64,000 nucleotides of DNA, taken from assembly GCA_016800925.1 (NCBI GenBank), contig JABCPU010000372.1, positions 1 through 64,000 of the forward strand, read 5' to 3'. This DNA is from Suillus spraguei (taxonomy: Eukaryota; Basidiomycota; Agaricomycetes; Boletales; Suillaceae). Below are positions 1 to 10,158 of this stretch, one piece after another. Made by a program: the position numbers and the translations under genes. Within the stretch, counting starts at the first letter, position 1, and each line of letters starts with the position of its first letter. Under the pieces are notes generated by a model, which did not search any database, was not told where the DNA came from, and saw only the letters and a list, made by a program, of their open reading frames with translations.

Positions 1-840
1 TGGTAGTATGTACAGCCACCTTTAGAATAGTATATAAGGAGCCTACTTTCCCCCTCTGAAAAAAAAGCAATCTTGTCAACAACCATCACACCAGTGACCA
101 GTACACTAGTCAGGTAATAGTTTCTCACACTCAGAGGAGGGCAGGCCAAGGAGCCCCTCTAATAAATTATATATTACCCAATATAACAAGTGTGAATCTA
201 AGCATTAAGCAAGCATACTGAGTGAAACATTAAGTTATTTCACTCCAGTCTTTGGACATTATTTCTCACGACATACAGACACATCAGCAAGCCACCAAAT
301 CATCACACATTCTCACACTAGCTAGTGCAAGGTTACTAGTCATCTAGTGTTGACAATATCTAGTTCTCTTTACAACACAGAACACATTTCTGTGGGGAGA
401 ATATTACATTCATATATTTCATTAGTTAATTTGGGAGGACAATAAGACTAGCAGTCATTCAACAATATCAATAGCTTGGCCACTTAAGACTACATCAAGA
501 GGGTGTACTCTGTTCTGACCTGCATCATACTCATCATGAAGTGCCTGAGCAGCAGAGAGTTGTTGGTTTCGAAGTGACATATTGGACAGTCTGATCAGTG
601 CTAGATGGCTTAGTTGACTCCATTAATTAGTGAGAGTGAGGAGTAGCATCATCACATATCAACATACATCAGCATCACACATCATTTTCACAAGCACTGC
701 ATCATGCCAGTTACTGATTTTATCTCCCCTTCCTTTGATCAAACAAAGACAAGAAAGAGTTGTTTGCCCTTTTCCCCACGAATGACCACATTATCAACCG
801 TTGGTATTTGTCTGAAATGTTGACTGTGGAGAATATTGAA
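1..840. other. AT-rich non-coding stretch
   Basis: No ORF here looks coding in any frame, and no tRNA or terminal repeats were recognised. The sequence is rich in short CATCA/CACAT words. It may belong to the 3' part or flank of the truncated LINE whose tail resumes at 8703, but nothing in it proves that. Confidence 0.4.
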
Positions 841-922
841 ATTCAGTGAACTTTTCTGTTTTTTTTTTTTGTATTCTAAGAAGACAACGGACACACACAG
901 AATTCACTGCACATATTATATT

Positions 923-1400
923 TGTTACAATCGTACGTACCCCTATTCATTTTCCCTTTTGTCCCCTTTACTTGTATATCATGTCACATGACTCTGACTC
1001 ATATGCTCAACGCATCTGTACAATACATGCCTTCCTTATTTGGATACGAACTTACTTTCCCATGTCTCTCTTGGTCCGTGCGCACATATTGGTCTATTTA
1101 AGCACATTGTACTTGTAGTAGATTCCTTACTTTAATCTTACTGGGTTTTACCTGGAATCTCCTTCGCTTAGGTCTCCAACCTAAGTTGTCTTGAATCGTC
1201 TCCAAGTCTAAGCACTCCTTAGCCTTAGTCTCTATTCTTGCAGAACCTCTTAGACTTGTCTTTGAGGCCGAACCCTTGATCGTACTCGGAACACATTCCT
1301 TGTACTTTCACCTTGTCATCTTCTGGACATTGTAAGAACTTCCCAGCAGATCGGCTGTGTCTTTTGACTGTCGCTGGTGACGCCATCCCAGTTCGTAACA
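923..1400 (+). repeat. 5' LTR of gypsy copy 1
   Basis: 478 bp, TGTTAC...GTAACA. It has a TATA-like TATTTAA at 1095-1101 and a likely transcript start about 34 bp downstream. It is directly repeated at 8220-8697. Confidence 0.93.
1095..1139 (+). promoter_or_regulatory. LTR promoter and predicted RNA start
   Basis: TATTTAA at 1095-1101 is followed at 1129-1139 by ACTTTAATCTT. The spacing of about 34 bp fits a TATA-directed start. This 11-mer is the exact reverse complement of the sequence just after the LTR (1402-1412). The same pair occurs in gypsy copy 2. The start site is inferred, not measured. Confidence 0.55.
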
Positions 1401-1401
1401 A

Positions 1402-1412
1402 AAGATTAAAGT
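1402..1412 (+). other. Primer binding site, probable self-priming type
   Basis: AAGATTAAAGT lies one base after the 5' LTR, where minus-strand DNA synthesis starts. It pairs perfectly over 11 nt with the predicted 5' end of the element's own RNA (1129-1139). Tf1/sushi elements prime this way instead of using a tRNA. I could not search tRNAs, so tRNA priming is not excluded. Confidence 0.6.
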
Positions 1413-1599
1413 CTATTTTGATCATCGACTATCCAGTCTTTGACCCCGAACCCTGATCGCTCAGATCAGCAGACTAGCGTACACGTACGCTGAGCAGATT
1501 GTCAAGAGAAGCCCTATGACAGAAGATAAGCCCTGACGGACAGCAAGACAGCGCGTGTAGGCACCGAGAAAGTATAACTCACCAGACGAATTATCAAAC

Positions 1600-2630
1600 A
1601 TGACGACCAAAGACTTTGAATACAAGATCGGTCAACCGAACGGTTTTGATGGAGATCGTGATAACTCTCGCGAGTTTATCCAGTCGTGCAACTTGCACTT
1701 TGACATCAACGAAAAGCTTTATACCACCGACAAGCAGAAGATCATTTTCATAACATCCTTCATGACCGAGAAGAATGCCAAATCATGGAAAGAACAATTC
1801 CTAGAACATGCCCAATCAACCGACACCTCCGGACAAAAAGTTGGTTATGGGACGATGGTGGATTTTATGAAAAGCTTCAAAGAAGCCTTCGAACCAGTGG
1901 ATACCAAAGGAACCGCACTCACAACACTCAGGGATCTCAGACAAGGAACTGGAGATCTTCATGCTTACGTCGCTGACTTTGAGGCACTCGCAGCCAAAGC
2001 TCAGATCACTGACAATGCAACGAAGATCCAGTTCTTCCAAGATGGCCTTAATTGGGGTATCTGAAAAGCTTCAAAGAAGCCTTCGAACCAGTGGATACCA
2101 AAGGAACCGCACTCACGAAACTCAGGGATCTCAGACAAGGAACTGGAGATCTTCATGCTTACGTCGCTGACTTTGAGGCACTCACAGCCAAAGCTCAGAT
2201 CACTGACAATGCAACGAAGATCCAGTTCTTCCAAGATGGCCTTAATTGGGGTATCCTCACAAAGCTTTTCGCAACAGGAGATGTCTCAGAAATATTCAGA
2301 GAAGTTGTGCTGCAATGCATTGCTATTGACAATGCCCATCATCGTCTTCAAGCCATGAGGACACGTCATGCTCCACAACAGAAGAAGAAGAACTACGGGA
2401 ATGCACGGTATATTCCGAACCGTGATTCCAACGCAATGGTCGTAGATCGAATCTCCAATATGGAGAGATCCGAATGCATGAAGAAGGGACAATGCTTTGG
2501 ATGCAAGAAGACAGGACACTGCATTCATAATTGTCCTGACAGAAAGAAGAAGACCCCGCTCCAACAAACCGAAGTCAAAGAAGGGGAAGACGATGAAGAA
2601 ACCGTAAGGCGTATTGTTGAGGATTTTTGA
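1600..2630 (+). pseudogene. gag of gypsy copy 1, split by a tandem duplication
   Basis: Encodes the structural Gag protein (capsid and nucleocapsid) that packages element RNA in virus-like particles. The start MTTKDFEYKIG matches the intact Gag at 58159-58995 (278 aa). A CX2CX4HX4C zinc knuckle (CFGCKKTGHCIHNC) lies near 2500-2541. The frame breaks because 1868-2061 is duplicated in tandem as 2062-2255: 194 bp is not a multiple of three, so translation stops at 2064, and the rest is open from 2052 in another frame. The true C-terminus ends ...VEDF with TGA at 2628-2630, overlapping pol in the -1 frame. Confidence 0.85.
1868..2255 (+). repeat. 194-bp tandem duplication inside gag
   Basis: 1868-2061 and 2062-2255 are directly adjacent copies that differ at a few bases (for example ACAACACTC against ACGAAACTC). 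The differences show the duplication is not brand new. It causes the gag frameshift. Confidence 0.92.
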
Positions 2631-5600
2631 CTTGGAGAAACAAAGAATCGACGTATGTTTCTCCTAATGTATTACTAAGACTTGTACGTGCTGTAGGTGA
2701 AAGAAAAGAACTTCATGTCCCTATCACCCTTCACTCGCGTACTCGTCTATCCGTCGAAACAACCGCCGTGATCGATTCTGGTGCAGCCGGAACATTCATC
2801 TCTGAAGAGTTTGTGAAACTCCATCAAATCACACGACGAAAACTCAAAACACCATTTCAAGTTACAACGGCAGATGGAACCCTCATAAAAGGAGGACCAA
2901 TCACGCACTACTGCCTTCTAGTGGTCAAGATTGACGAACGAACCATGTATGGAAAATTTAACATCACCAAACTAGGAAGGAGAGATCAAATCCTCCTTGG
3001 AATTCCATGGTTACGAGCAATGAACCCAACTATAGATTGGGCTGCTGAAACACTTGTCCTTCCACGGACAGAGAAATCGGACGAAATCGAAATCGATATC
3101 GATTTAGATCGGAAGAAGAATGGATTGCCTCTACTTCACAGTCGTTATCCTAAATGGCAACATTCTCGACTTCCGAAACCTCTCGTAACCCACTGATTCC
3201 CGAAAACCCTGAACCCGAAGTACGAATGCCACATACTGAGAACTCTACCCCGCGTGTACATCTACTGCGGCCAGTGTCACCAATTCCCCATGCAGAAAAA
3301 CGCAAGAATGAAACTGAACCCGAGCAACGGATTGGACAAGAACCTATTGAGCAAAGGCCAATAGAAGAACAGAAACATGGAAAAAGAAAAGCAGAAGAAG
3401 AGATTCCTGGACGGAGTACAAATGTACCGAAATTATCCAAGTTCTTTGTTCCCCCGAAAACTCTTCAACATACTCTCCCGGCTCCAATCGAGGAAATCCC
3501 CGATGAAGAAGAACCCGTGCCCTCGTTGATCCCACCAGAGGATGATGACCAATTCAACACTATGCAAGATGTCTGGCATGCGCCAGAAGTGCGAGAAATT
3601 TCCTCTTATGAGCTTGGAGATGGAGAATTCCTTGTGGAATATGATACTGATGGAATTAGTATGAGGATCATTGAAGAAGTATCCATGGATATGCCTCTCA
3701 CACATGATGGGACTTCTCGGCTCGAACAACTCCCAACTACTCCACAATTCCTCTTCCTCCTCCGAAATACAGTAACAAAGCTCAGGAATTCGCAATGGAT
3801 GAAAAGGAAAAGAAAAAGAAATCCTTCGAAGAATTGGTCCCGGATTACTTGCACGACTTTGCAGACGTCTTTGCTAAAGACGGATTAAACAAACTTCCCC
3901 CAGAACGCCCTGGCATTGATCATCGGATCGATACTAAACCTGGCTTCATTCCCCGCACATCTAAGGTTTACCCGCTATCGGAAAAAGAACGCACTGCCGT
4001 CAAAACATTTATTGATGAAAACGTTGTGAAAGGTTTCATCTCAGAATTGAAGTCACCCCAAGCTAGTGGCTTCTTCTTTGTAGGAAAGAAGAGTGGAGAA
4101 TTGTGTCCCTGTCAAGATTATCGCTACATCAATGATTGGACAGTCAAGAACGCCTATCCGCTCCCACTCCCTATCTCCCTTGTCGCACGTCTCCACAATG
4201 CACAATTCTTCACGAAAATGGATATCCGGTCTGGTTATAACAATATTCGCATCCATCCCGATGATCGCTGGAAAGCTGCTGTCACTATGGAATTCAGCCT
4301 CTTTGAACCAAACATCATGTTCTTTGGCCTCTGTAACTCCCCGGCAACTTTCCAAGCATATATGAATCGTACCTTCCAACAGGAAATCAATGAAAGATGG
4401 ATGGTTATCTACATGGACGATATCCTGATTTTCTCTACAACAATGGCAGAACACCGCGAACGGACAAGACAGGTTTTGATGAAGATACGAAAAGAACATT
4501 TGTTCCTAAAACCAGAAAAATGCACCTTTGATGCAGACGAAGTGGAATACCTCGGAATGATAATTCGCCCCGGACAAGTTGCTATGGATACTGCCAAGAC
4601 CAAGGGAATCTCCGAATGGCCAGTTCCGAAATCTGTAAAAGACGTTCAGTCATTCCTCGGCTTTTGCAACTTTTACCGCACGTTCATTTCCCACTATTCT
4701 GACATCGCCCGACCTCTTATCGATTTAACAAAGAAAGATAAGGCCTTTGATTGGTCAACCAAATGTATGGACACCTTCGAAGAACTAAAACGACGCTTCA
4801 TATCCCAACCGGTACTCCGTAACCCTGATCCTTCCCGGCAATTCGCCATTGCTACCGACGCTTCACTCGTAGCAACTGGCGGAGTTCTCCTGCAGACTGA
4901 TGAGAATGGTGTTTATCACCCATGTGCATACCTCTCACAGTCTTTGAACCCCGCAGAACGAAACTATCAGATCTTTGATCGGGAACTCCTTGCTGTGATC
5001 TGGGCATTGAACGAATGGCGTCATTATCTCGAAGGAAACCCACACCCCGTCCTGGTCTTCACCGACCACAAGAACCTTCTGTACTTTAGAAGTGCACAGA
5101 AGCTTACCCGTCGCCAAGCACGTTGGCAATTGATTTTATCTATCTATGACATTGAACTGCATCACGTTGCAGGTACTAAATTAGCAGTACCTGATGCACT
5201 CTCCCGCCGGCCTGACTACGACTCCGGTAAAGACGATAACAAAGACCAGACCCTCCTCCCTGACGCTCTATTCGTTCGTCTTATTGACACCGATCTAAAG
5301 GATGTATTGTCATCCTCTGACCCTCTTGACGACCCTGTTTTTAAAACAGCATCTGACGCCCTTGATGGCGTGTGCCTTCCTCCTATGAAGTTGGCACTCT
5401 CTGACTGGAAGATTGAGGAGAACGTCCTCTATTTTAAGAATCGTGCCTATATTCCTCCGGCACACTGTCCTGATATTTTGAAATGGTATCATGATCATCC
5501 TACCGCCGGACACCCCGGTAGATTCAAAACTGAAGAACTCGTGAAACGAGAAGCCTGGTGGCCTGCAATGGGCTCTTATATTCGGAAATATGTTGAGGGT

Positions 5601-6734
5601 TGCGCCCTTTGTCAGCAGATGAAGGCTGATACTCACCCTGTTCGACCCCCTCTCACGCCTATCCCCTCCTCAGCAGTTCGCCCGTTTTCTCAGGTCTCTG
5701 TCAATCTTATCACTGACCTCCCTGTCTCTGGAGGTTTTGACAGTATCATGGTCATGGTAGACCATGGCCTTACGAAGGGGGTAATTATTATCCCTTGTCT
5801 GAAAACCATCACTTCCGAAGGCGTTGCTAAGCTATTGTTGAAACATGTCTACCGACGATTTGGACTCCACGACAAAGTTATCTCGGATCGAGGACCGCAA
5901 TTCCTATCTCATTTCTCAAAGGAACTTGCCCGACTTCTCGACTACGTCATTGCTCCATCTACGGCTTATCACCCACAGACTGATGGTCAAACTGAAAGGC
6001 TAAATCAAGAACTTGAAACGTATCTACGCATCTATTGCCGCAACAATCCTGAAGATTGGATAGAACATCTACCAATTGCCGAATTCGTCCACAACCACCG
6101 AAAACATGATGCAAGAAATGCATCACCCTTCTATTTGATGATGGGATATGAACCACGCGCTATCCCTCACCTTATCCCTGATTCATCAGTCCCCGCAGCA
6201 GAAGATCGAGTACGATCCCTGCAGAAGATAAGAGAAGAAGCAATCGCCTGCCACAACATTGCAATGCAGACAATGGCCGAATGATCCCGAGGAGATAAGT
6301 ACATTCCGTGGAAGATCAGGGATAAGGTTTGGCTATCCACCGCTAACCTTAGACTCAAACTTCCATCAAGGAAACTCGCACCAAAATGATATGGACCTTT
6401 CCCGATCATTGATGTCTTATCGCCCATCACGTTCACACTCAAACTCCCTCCACAATGGAAGATCCACCCTACCTTCCATGCTTCTGTCCTATCGTCCTAT
6501 AGTGAAACAGACGTACACGGCCCGAATTTCCCTGAACCACCACCTGATATCATCGAAGAAGAAGAAGAATATGAAATAGAAGCTATTCTTTCTCACAAAG
6601 GAACCGGCACTCGCCGACGCTATCTCGTTTCTTGGAAAGGATATTCGTCGGGAGATAACGAGTGGCTCCCAGAAAAGAACCTGAAGAACTCCGCTCGAAT
6701 CTTGAATGCTTATAAGAAGCAACACGCTCTCTGA
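2627..6734 (+). pseudogene. pol polyprotein of gypsy copy 1 (PR-RT-RH-IN-chromodomain)
   Basis: Enzymatic polyprotein. The retropepsin core VIDSGAAGTF is at about 2767-2796. A proline/glutamate-rich linker follows. RT has GKKSGELCPCQDYRYIN and the YMDD box at 4410-4421. RNase H has ATDAS near 4855. Integrase has an HHCC zinc domain at about 5480-5630, SDRGPQF and TERLNQELETYL. A chromodomain (YLVSWKGY, NEWLP) is at about 6546-6720. Defects: one net frameshift near 3130-3160, a 1-bp loss in a C run near 3730 (CCCC in copy 2), integrase D-to-N at 5703-5705 (VNLITDLP), TGA at 6282 and TGA at 6387 in the Trp of a KWYGPF-type motif. The stops at 6282 and 6387 are in one frame that runs on to 6734. 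Pol starts in the -1 frame relative to gag. Confidence 0.9.
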
Positions 6735-8082
6735 CTATCCTTCAGTCAATCAACTCGTTTCCAACAATGACCATGACCTCGAAGCAGAAAACTATGGAAC
6801 CCTTGCCGCTGAAATCGACAACACCTCCTACATTGAAGCCGCTATCCTCTGTGAAGGACACGCCCTCGAAATCAAAAGAATCCTCACTGAAAGAGGTGCT
6901 TTCCCTGCCCTACTCCTTGTCAACATCATCCGTACTGCAGCCCTTATTGAAGCCACTGCCAAAGACACAACAGAAATTACACTCCGTCACCATTTCCTTC
7001 ATCTTCAAAAACGTATTCGTGCTTATGCTATATTGTTGCTTCCCAATTCTTTTAAGAATGATGTTGAAGAAGCTATTCACATCATTGCCGAACGTCGAGC
7101 AGGCATTGCTCGACCTCCCTCTCTGCAGGAAGATACGCCACTTCCTATTCCAGCACCCGCTTCTTCGCGCATGTATTCTAGTCTTGACGCCTTTGCTGGC
7201 TTATGCACTGCTGTGCAAGAAATCGGACAACTCACCAATATGGTTGTCGAAACCATCCAGCAATTGGTCGCTGAAACTAGAACGGCCAGAAATTTAGTCG
7301 AAGAAGCCATCACTGACCTACAGCAAACACAAGCCGACCTCGCCTCCCCACGAACCCCATCTCCCATTGAACAACCGATTTCACCACCCGTCACAGTCTC
7401 CCATGACCATACCGCATGGCTGTATGAACCTTGCACAAAGGAACAATGTGAGGCCGCTAAATTACTAGGGACCCCTGCCACTGAGTTGGTAACACTCGGC
7501 CCGCGGCTTCGCGATCTTCATATACATCCTCCCATGTCTATCCCATCGTCATTCGGTCCAATGGATCCTGTTTCGCCGGTCTTAGTAAAAGACTTCGGCA
7601 TGACCTCCCCTTCTTCCTCTAACGAACTTCTTGTGGTTGCTGAACGGGCAACTACTCCTGACCTCCCCACGTCAGCGTATACTCTCACTCCTGCCCAACA
7701 AGTGCAGCTTAGGAGAGACAATACTCTTGCCTTAAAGCGTATGAAACGGAAGAAGGGAAAGAAGCGTGCCAGATCCATTAGCCCCAAACCTATCATCTCA
7801 CCGTCACCTCTACGCAAAGTTCATTCCAATCCTGACGAAAATATGAAATGCCGCGTCTGTGGACTGTTTGGACATCGTCAGAAGAATTGTGCGGAATATC
7901 AGTGCAAGGTTTGCAGATATTGGTCGCCTACTCACCTATCCATCTATTGTCCTCGACGAGTCGGGCCTCCTCCCTTCGAGTTAACTTGGAAAGACAAGGG
8001 GTTCTATGACGCACTTCGCATTTGGGAACAGCAGCTTGACGATGAACGGATTCAAGCAGAAAAGAGGAGGGACTCTAAATGA
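6706..8082 (+). CDS. Third ORF downstream of pol, zinc-knuckle protein
   Basis: Open for 458 codons, with the first Met 29 nt before the pol stop. The protein has a helical N-terminal half (a run with VQEIGQLTNMVVETIQQ that may form a coiled coil), a Pro/Ser-rich middle, a basic stretch KRMKRKKGKKRARS and a zinc knuckle CRVCGLFGHRQKNC (CX2CX4HX4C). A second Cys/His cluster (CKVC...HLSIYC) and a WKDKGFYDALRIWEQQL tail follow. It sits where an envelope ORF would be but shows no signal peptide or membrane segment. Gypsy copy 2 keeps the same protein in frame over its C-terminal part (55477-55992). I infer a nucleic-acid-binding accessory protein of the element; no function is known to me. Confidence 0.8.
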   Translation: MLIRSNTLSDYPSVNQLVSNNDHDLEAENYGTLAAEIDNTSYIEAAILCEGHALEIKRILTERGAFPALLLVNIIRTAALIEATAKDTTEITLRHHFLHLQKRIRAYAILLLPNSFKNDVEEAIHIIAERRAGIARPPSLQEDTPLPIPAPASSRMYSSLDAFAGLCTAVQEIGQLTNMVVETIQQLVAETRTARNLVEEAITDLQQTQADLASPRTPSPIEQPISPPVTVSHDHTAWLYEPCTKEQCEAAKLLGTPATELVTLGPRLRDLHIHPPMSIPSSFGPMDPVSPVLVKDFGMTSPSSSNELLVVAERATTPDLPTSAYTLTPAQQVQLRRDNTLALKRMKRKKGKKRARSISPKPIISPSPLRKVHSNPDENMKCRVCGLFGHRQKNCAEYQCKVCRYWSPTHLSIYCPRRVGPPPFELTWKDKGFYDALRIWEQQLDDERIQAEKRRDSK

Positions 8083-8183
8083 TGCGCTGGCCTTGAAGAA
8101 GCTGCGTATATGAGGAGCGGGTCTGTTGTTGATGAGGACTATGACTATAGTGACGATCCCATCTACTATGCGAACCAGGATGA

Positions 8184-8219
8184 GTAAAGTCAGTGACTTT
8201 ACGCGTAAACAGGGGGTAA
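8184..8219 (+). other. Hairpin and polypurine tract before the 3' LTR
   Basis: GTAAAGTCA-G-TGACTTTAC (8184-8202) is a perfect 9-bp inverted repeat, followed by AGGGGGTAA at 8211-8219 next to the LTR. The purine run is the expected plus-strand primer. The hairpin is kept at the same place in the two other copies (55324-55342 and 54597-54616), with changed loops. Confidence 0.75.
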
Positions 8220-8697
8220 TGTTACAATCGTACGTACCCCTATTCATTTTCCCTTTTGTCCCCTTTACTTGTATATCATGTCACATGACTCTGACTCATA
8301 TGCTCAACGCATCTGTACAATACATGCCTTCCTTATTTGGATACGCACTTACTTTCCCACATCTCTCTTGGTCCGTGTGCACATATTGGTCTATTTAAGC
8401 ACATTGTACTTGTAGTAGATTCCTTACTTTAATCTTACTGGGTTTTACCTGGAATCTCCTTCGCTTAGGTCTCCAACCTAAGTCGTCTTGAATCGTCTCT
8501 AAGTCTAAGCACTCCTTAGCCTTAGTCTCTATTCTTGCAGAACCTCTTAGACTTGTCTTTGAGGCCGAACCATTGATTGTACTCGGAACGCGTTCCTTGT
8601 ACTTTCACCTTGTCATCTTCTGGACATTGTAAGAACTTCCCAGCAGATCGGCTGTGTCTTTTCACTGTCGCTGGTGACGCCATCCCAGTTCGTAACA
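8220..8697 (+). repeat. 3' LTR of gypsy copy 1
   Basis: 478 bp, TGTTAC...GTAACA, aligned end to end with 923-1400. Followed by the target duplication ATATT. Confidence 0.93.
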
Positions 8698-8792
8698 ATA
8701 TTAGAACCATACATACACTGTAAGTACTGTCCAGCGTAGGGCTCCGCCCCACAGGACAATAAATAATGATTCAAAAAACAAAACAAAACAAA

Positions 8793-10158
8793 ACCCTGGG
8801 CCTTTGTGAGGAATTGCAACATGCCACCGACTACCATCTGTATCACCAGTTGCTTCCCAAAAAGAGTTGGGTGGCTAGCTTGCCAGGTTTTTAGGAACCT
8901 GTTTATTTTGTCTAATGCCGGTTCCCAGGAGGACACCTGGTCAGTGTCATTCCCAATCCACACCCCCAGGATCCTTATGGATGTGTCCCATTGTGGATCA
9001 CTATCATGTAGCCTGTGGTGGGTCCGAACCCGTTCTCTATGTCTTTTGGAGCCAATTGGTAGTATTTCTGTTTTTTTCTAGATTGAACTTAGCACCTGAC
9101 GCAAGGCACCAACTTGATAGGACCTTTTCCAAATCAGAGTACTTGTTGTCTTTGCTCAGGAAGATAGTTGTATCATTGGCATACAGATTTACAATGGTCT
9201 TCTCTGTCCTGCCAGGTATATGGTAACCTCATAGTTCTGTGAAATTCCTCAGGGCACATGCCAGGGGTTCAATTGCTAAATCAAAGAGTAGACAGGACAG
9301 GGGGTCCCTGTGGCGCACACCCCAGGTGACTTTGAAGGGGGAGCTAAGTTCCCCATTGATGGCCACTTTAGTGTAAGTGTTTTTGTATAGAGCCTTCACC
9401 ATATTAATGAAGGTGGTAGGCAGGTGAAAAGCCTCCAGGGTCCTAAAGAGGAACTCATGGTCTATCCTATTGTAGGCCTTCTCTTGGTCTAGAGCGATGA
9501 TAATCCTGTCTTTTTCCATGACATCAGCATAGGCTGTCATGGTTTGTGCCAGTCTTATGGGGTCAAAAATCGACTGTTGCGGGATAAACCTGCTCTGGTC
9601 AGGGTGGATGAGGTTGTTGGCTTCTCATGTGAGTCTCATTGCCAGGGCTTTAGTGAGTACCTTATAGTCAGTGTTAAGCAGAGTTATTGGGCGGTAGTTC
9701 ACTATGTCCATTTCTTCTTATAGATCAGGCACATCCAACCCAAGGCGAAGTTGGTGCCTTCTTGAATGCCATGTAGCTGGATGACATTCAGTATTTTGGT
9801 CAGTGTTCCAACAATGTTAAAGCTTGGTCTGCCATCTGACAGTGCTTGTACGTGTGCCTGGTGCAGGGCTTTCCAGACATCATAGGGAATTCCATCAATT
9901 CCAGCAGCACTGCCAGTCTTTGATGCCATCAGAGCATCCAGAACTTCTTGCTCTGAGAGAAGGCCAGCCAGTGAGTCTGGGTGTGTGCCTAGTTTCTGGT
10001 GTTCTGGGATCTCGCCAAGTACTGTGGTACAGGCATCATGTCATATGGCAGCCATGTCCAGAAGCAGTCCATTTCGTTGTATACTCTCATGGTAGTCTCG
10101 GGCAAGTTCTGCCATTTTGTCTGAGCGGGTCATGAATCTGTTGGTATTCAGGATCCGC
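8793..10158 (-). pseudogene. L1-like LINE reverse transcriptase (3' part of ORF2)
   Basis: Minus-strand RT of an APE-type LINE. Reading 5' to 3': GSAAGIDGIPYDVWKAL (from about 9920 down), ALDQEKAYNRIDHEF, GVRHRDPLSCLLFDLAIEPL, then NLYANDTTIFLS and the thumb region (VIQMVVGGMLQFLTKAQG). In-frame breaks lie between the open segments 9702-9929, 9229-9540 and 8613-8963. Two key sites differ from the family: YADD reads YAND (Asn codon at 9175-9177), and the usual RQGDPLS reads RHRDPLS. The Tad-like tail cuts it at about 8793, and the 0.93-kb repeat cuts its upstream end at 10158. Confidence 0.8.

Larger units (their letters stand above)
923..8697 (+). mobile_element. Ty3/gypsy chromodomain LTR retrotransposon, copy 1
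   Basis: A nearly full-length chromovirus-type element. Two 478-bp LTRs begin TGTTAC and end GTAACA, and a perfect 5-bp target duplication ATATT flanks it (918-922 and 8698-8702). Order inside: LTR, priming site, gag, pol (protease, RT, RNase H, integrase, chromodomain), a third zinc-knuckle ORF, hairpin, purine-rich tract, LTR. The two LTRs differ at about a dozen positions by my reading, mostly transitions. The copy is dead: gag has a 194-bp tandem duplication, the protease-linker-RT region has two frameshifts, the integrase end has two TGA codons, and the first catalytic Asp of the integrase is Asn. A related copy lies at 54831-59596. Confidence 0.93.
841..8792 (+). mobile_element. 5'-truncated Tad-like LINE tail, split by gypsy copy 1
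   Basis: The 3' untranslated end of a non-LTR retrotransposon in plus orientation, interrupted by the gypsy element. The part after the insertion (8703-8792) ends in a stem-loop of the form GTCC-N4-TAGGGC-N3-GCCCC-N3-GGAC, then AATAAA and an A-rich CAAAA-type tail. The Tad-like LINE at 34509-40830 ends with the same arrangement. The upstream part (about 841-917) resembles the LINE 3' UTR only weakly, so the left border is uncertain. The tail lies against the RT C-terminus of the L1-like LINE at about 8793, so this element landed there first and gypsy copy 1 landed in it. Confidence 0.55.

Noticed and set aside
846..1118. 90-codon ORF spanning the 5' LTR border
   Set aside because: It crosses the insertion junction and has no coding features; a chance ORF.
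6767..7297. 176-codon ORF in another frame of the third gypsy ORF
   Set aside because: A shadow of the 458-codon frame; Ser/Leu-rich with no domain, and not kept in copy 2.
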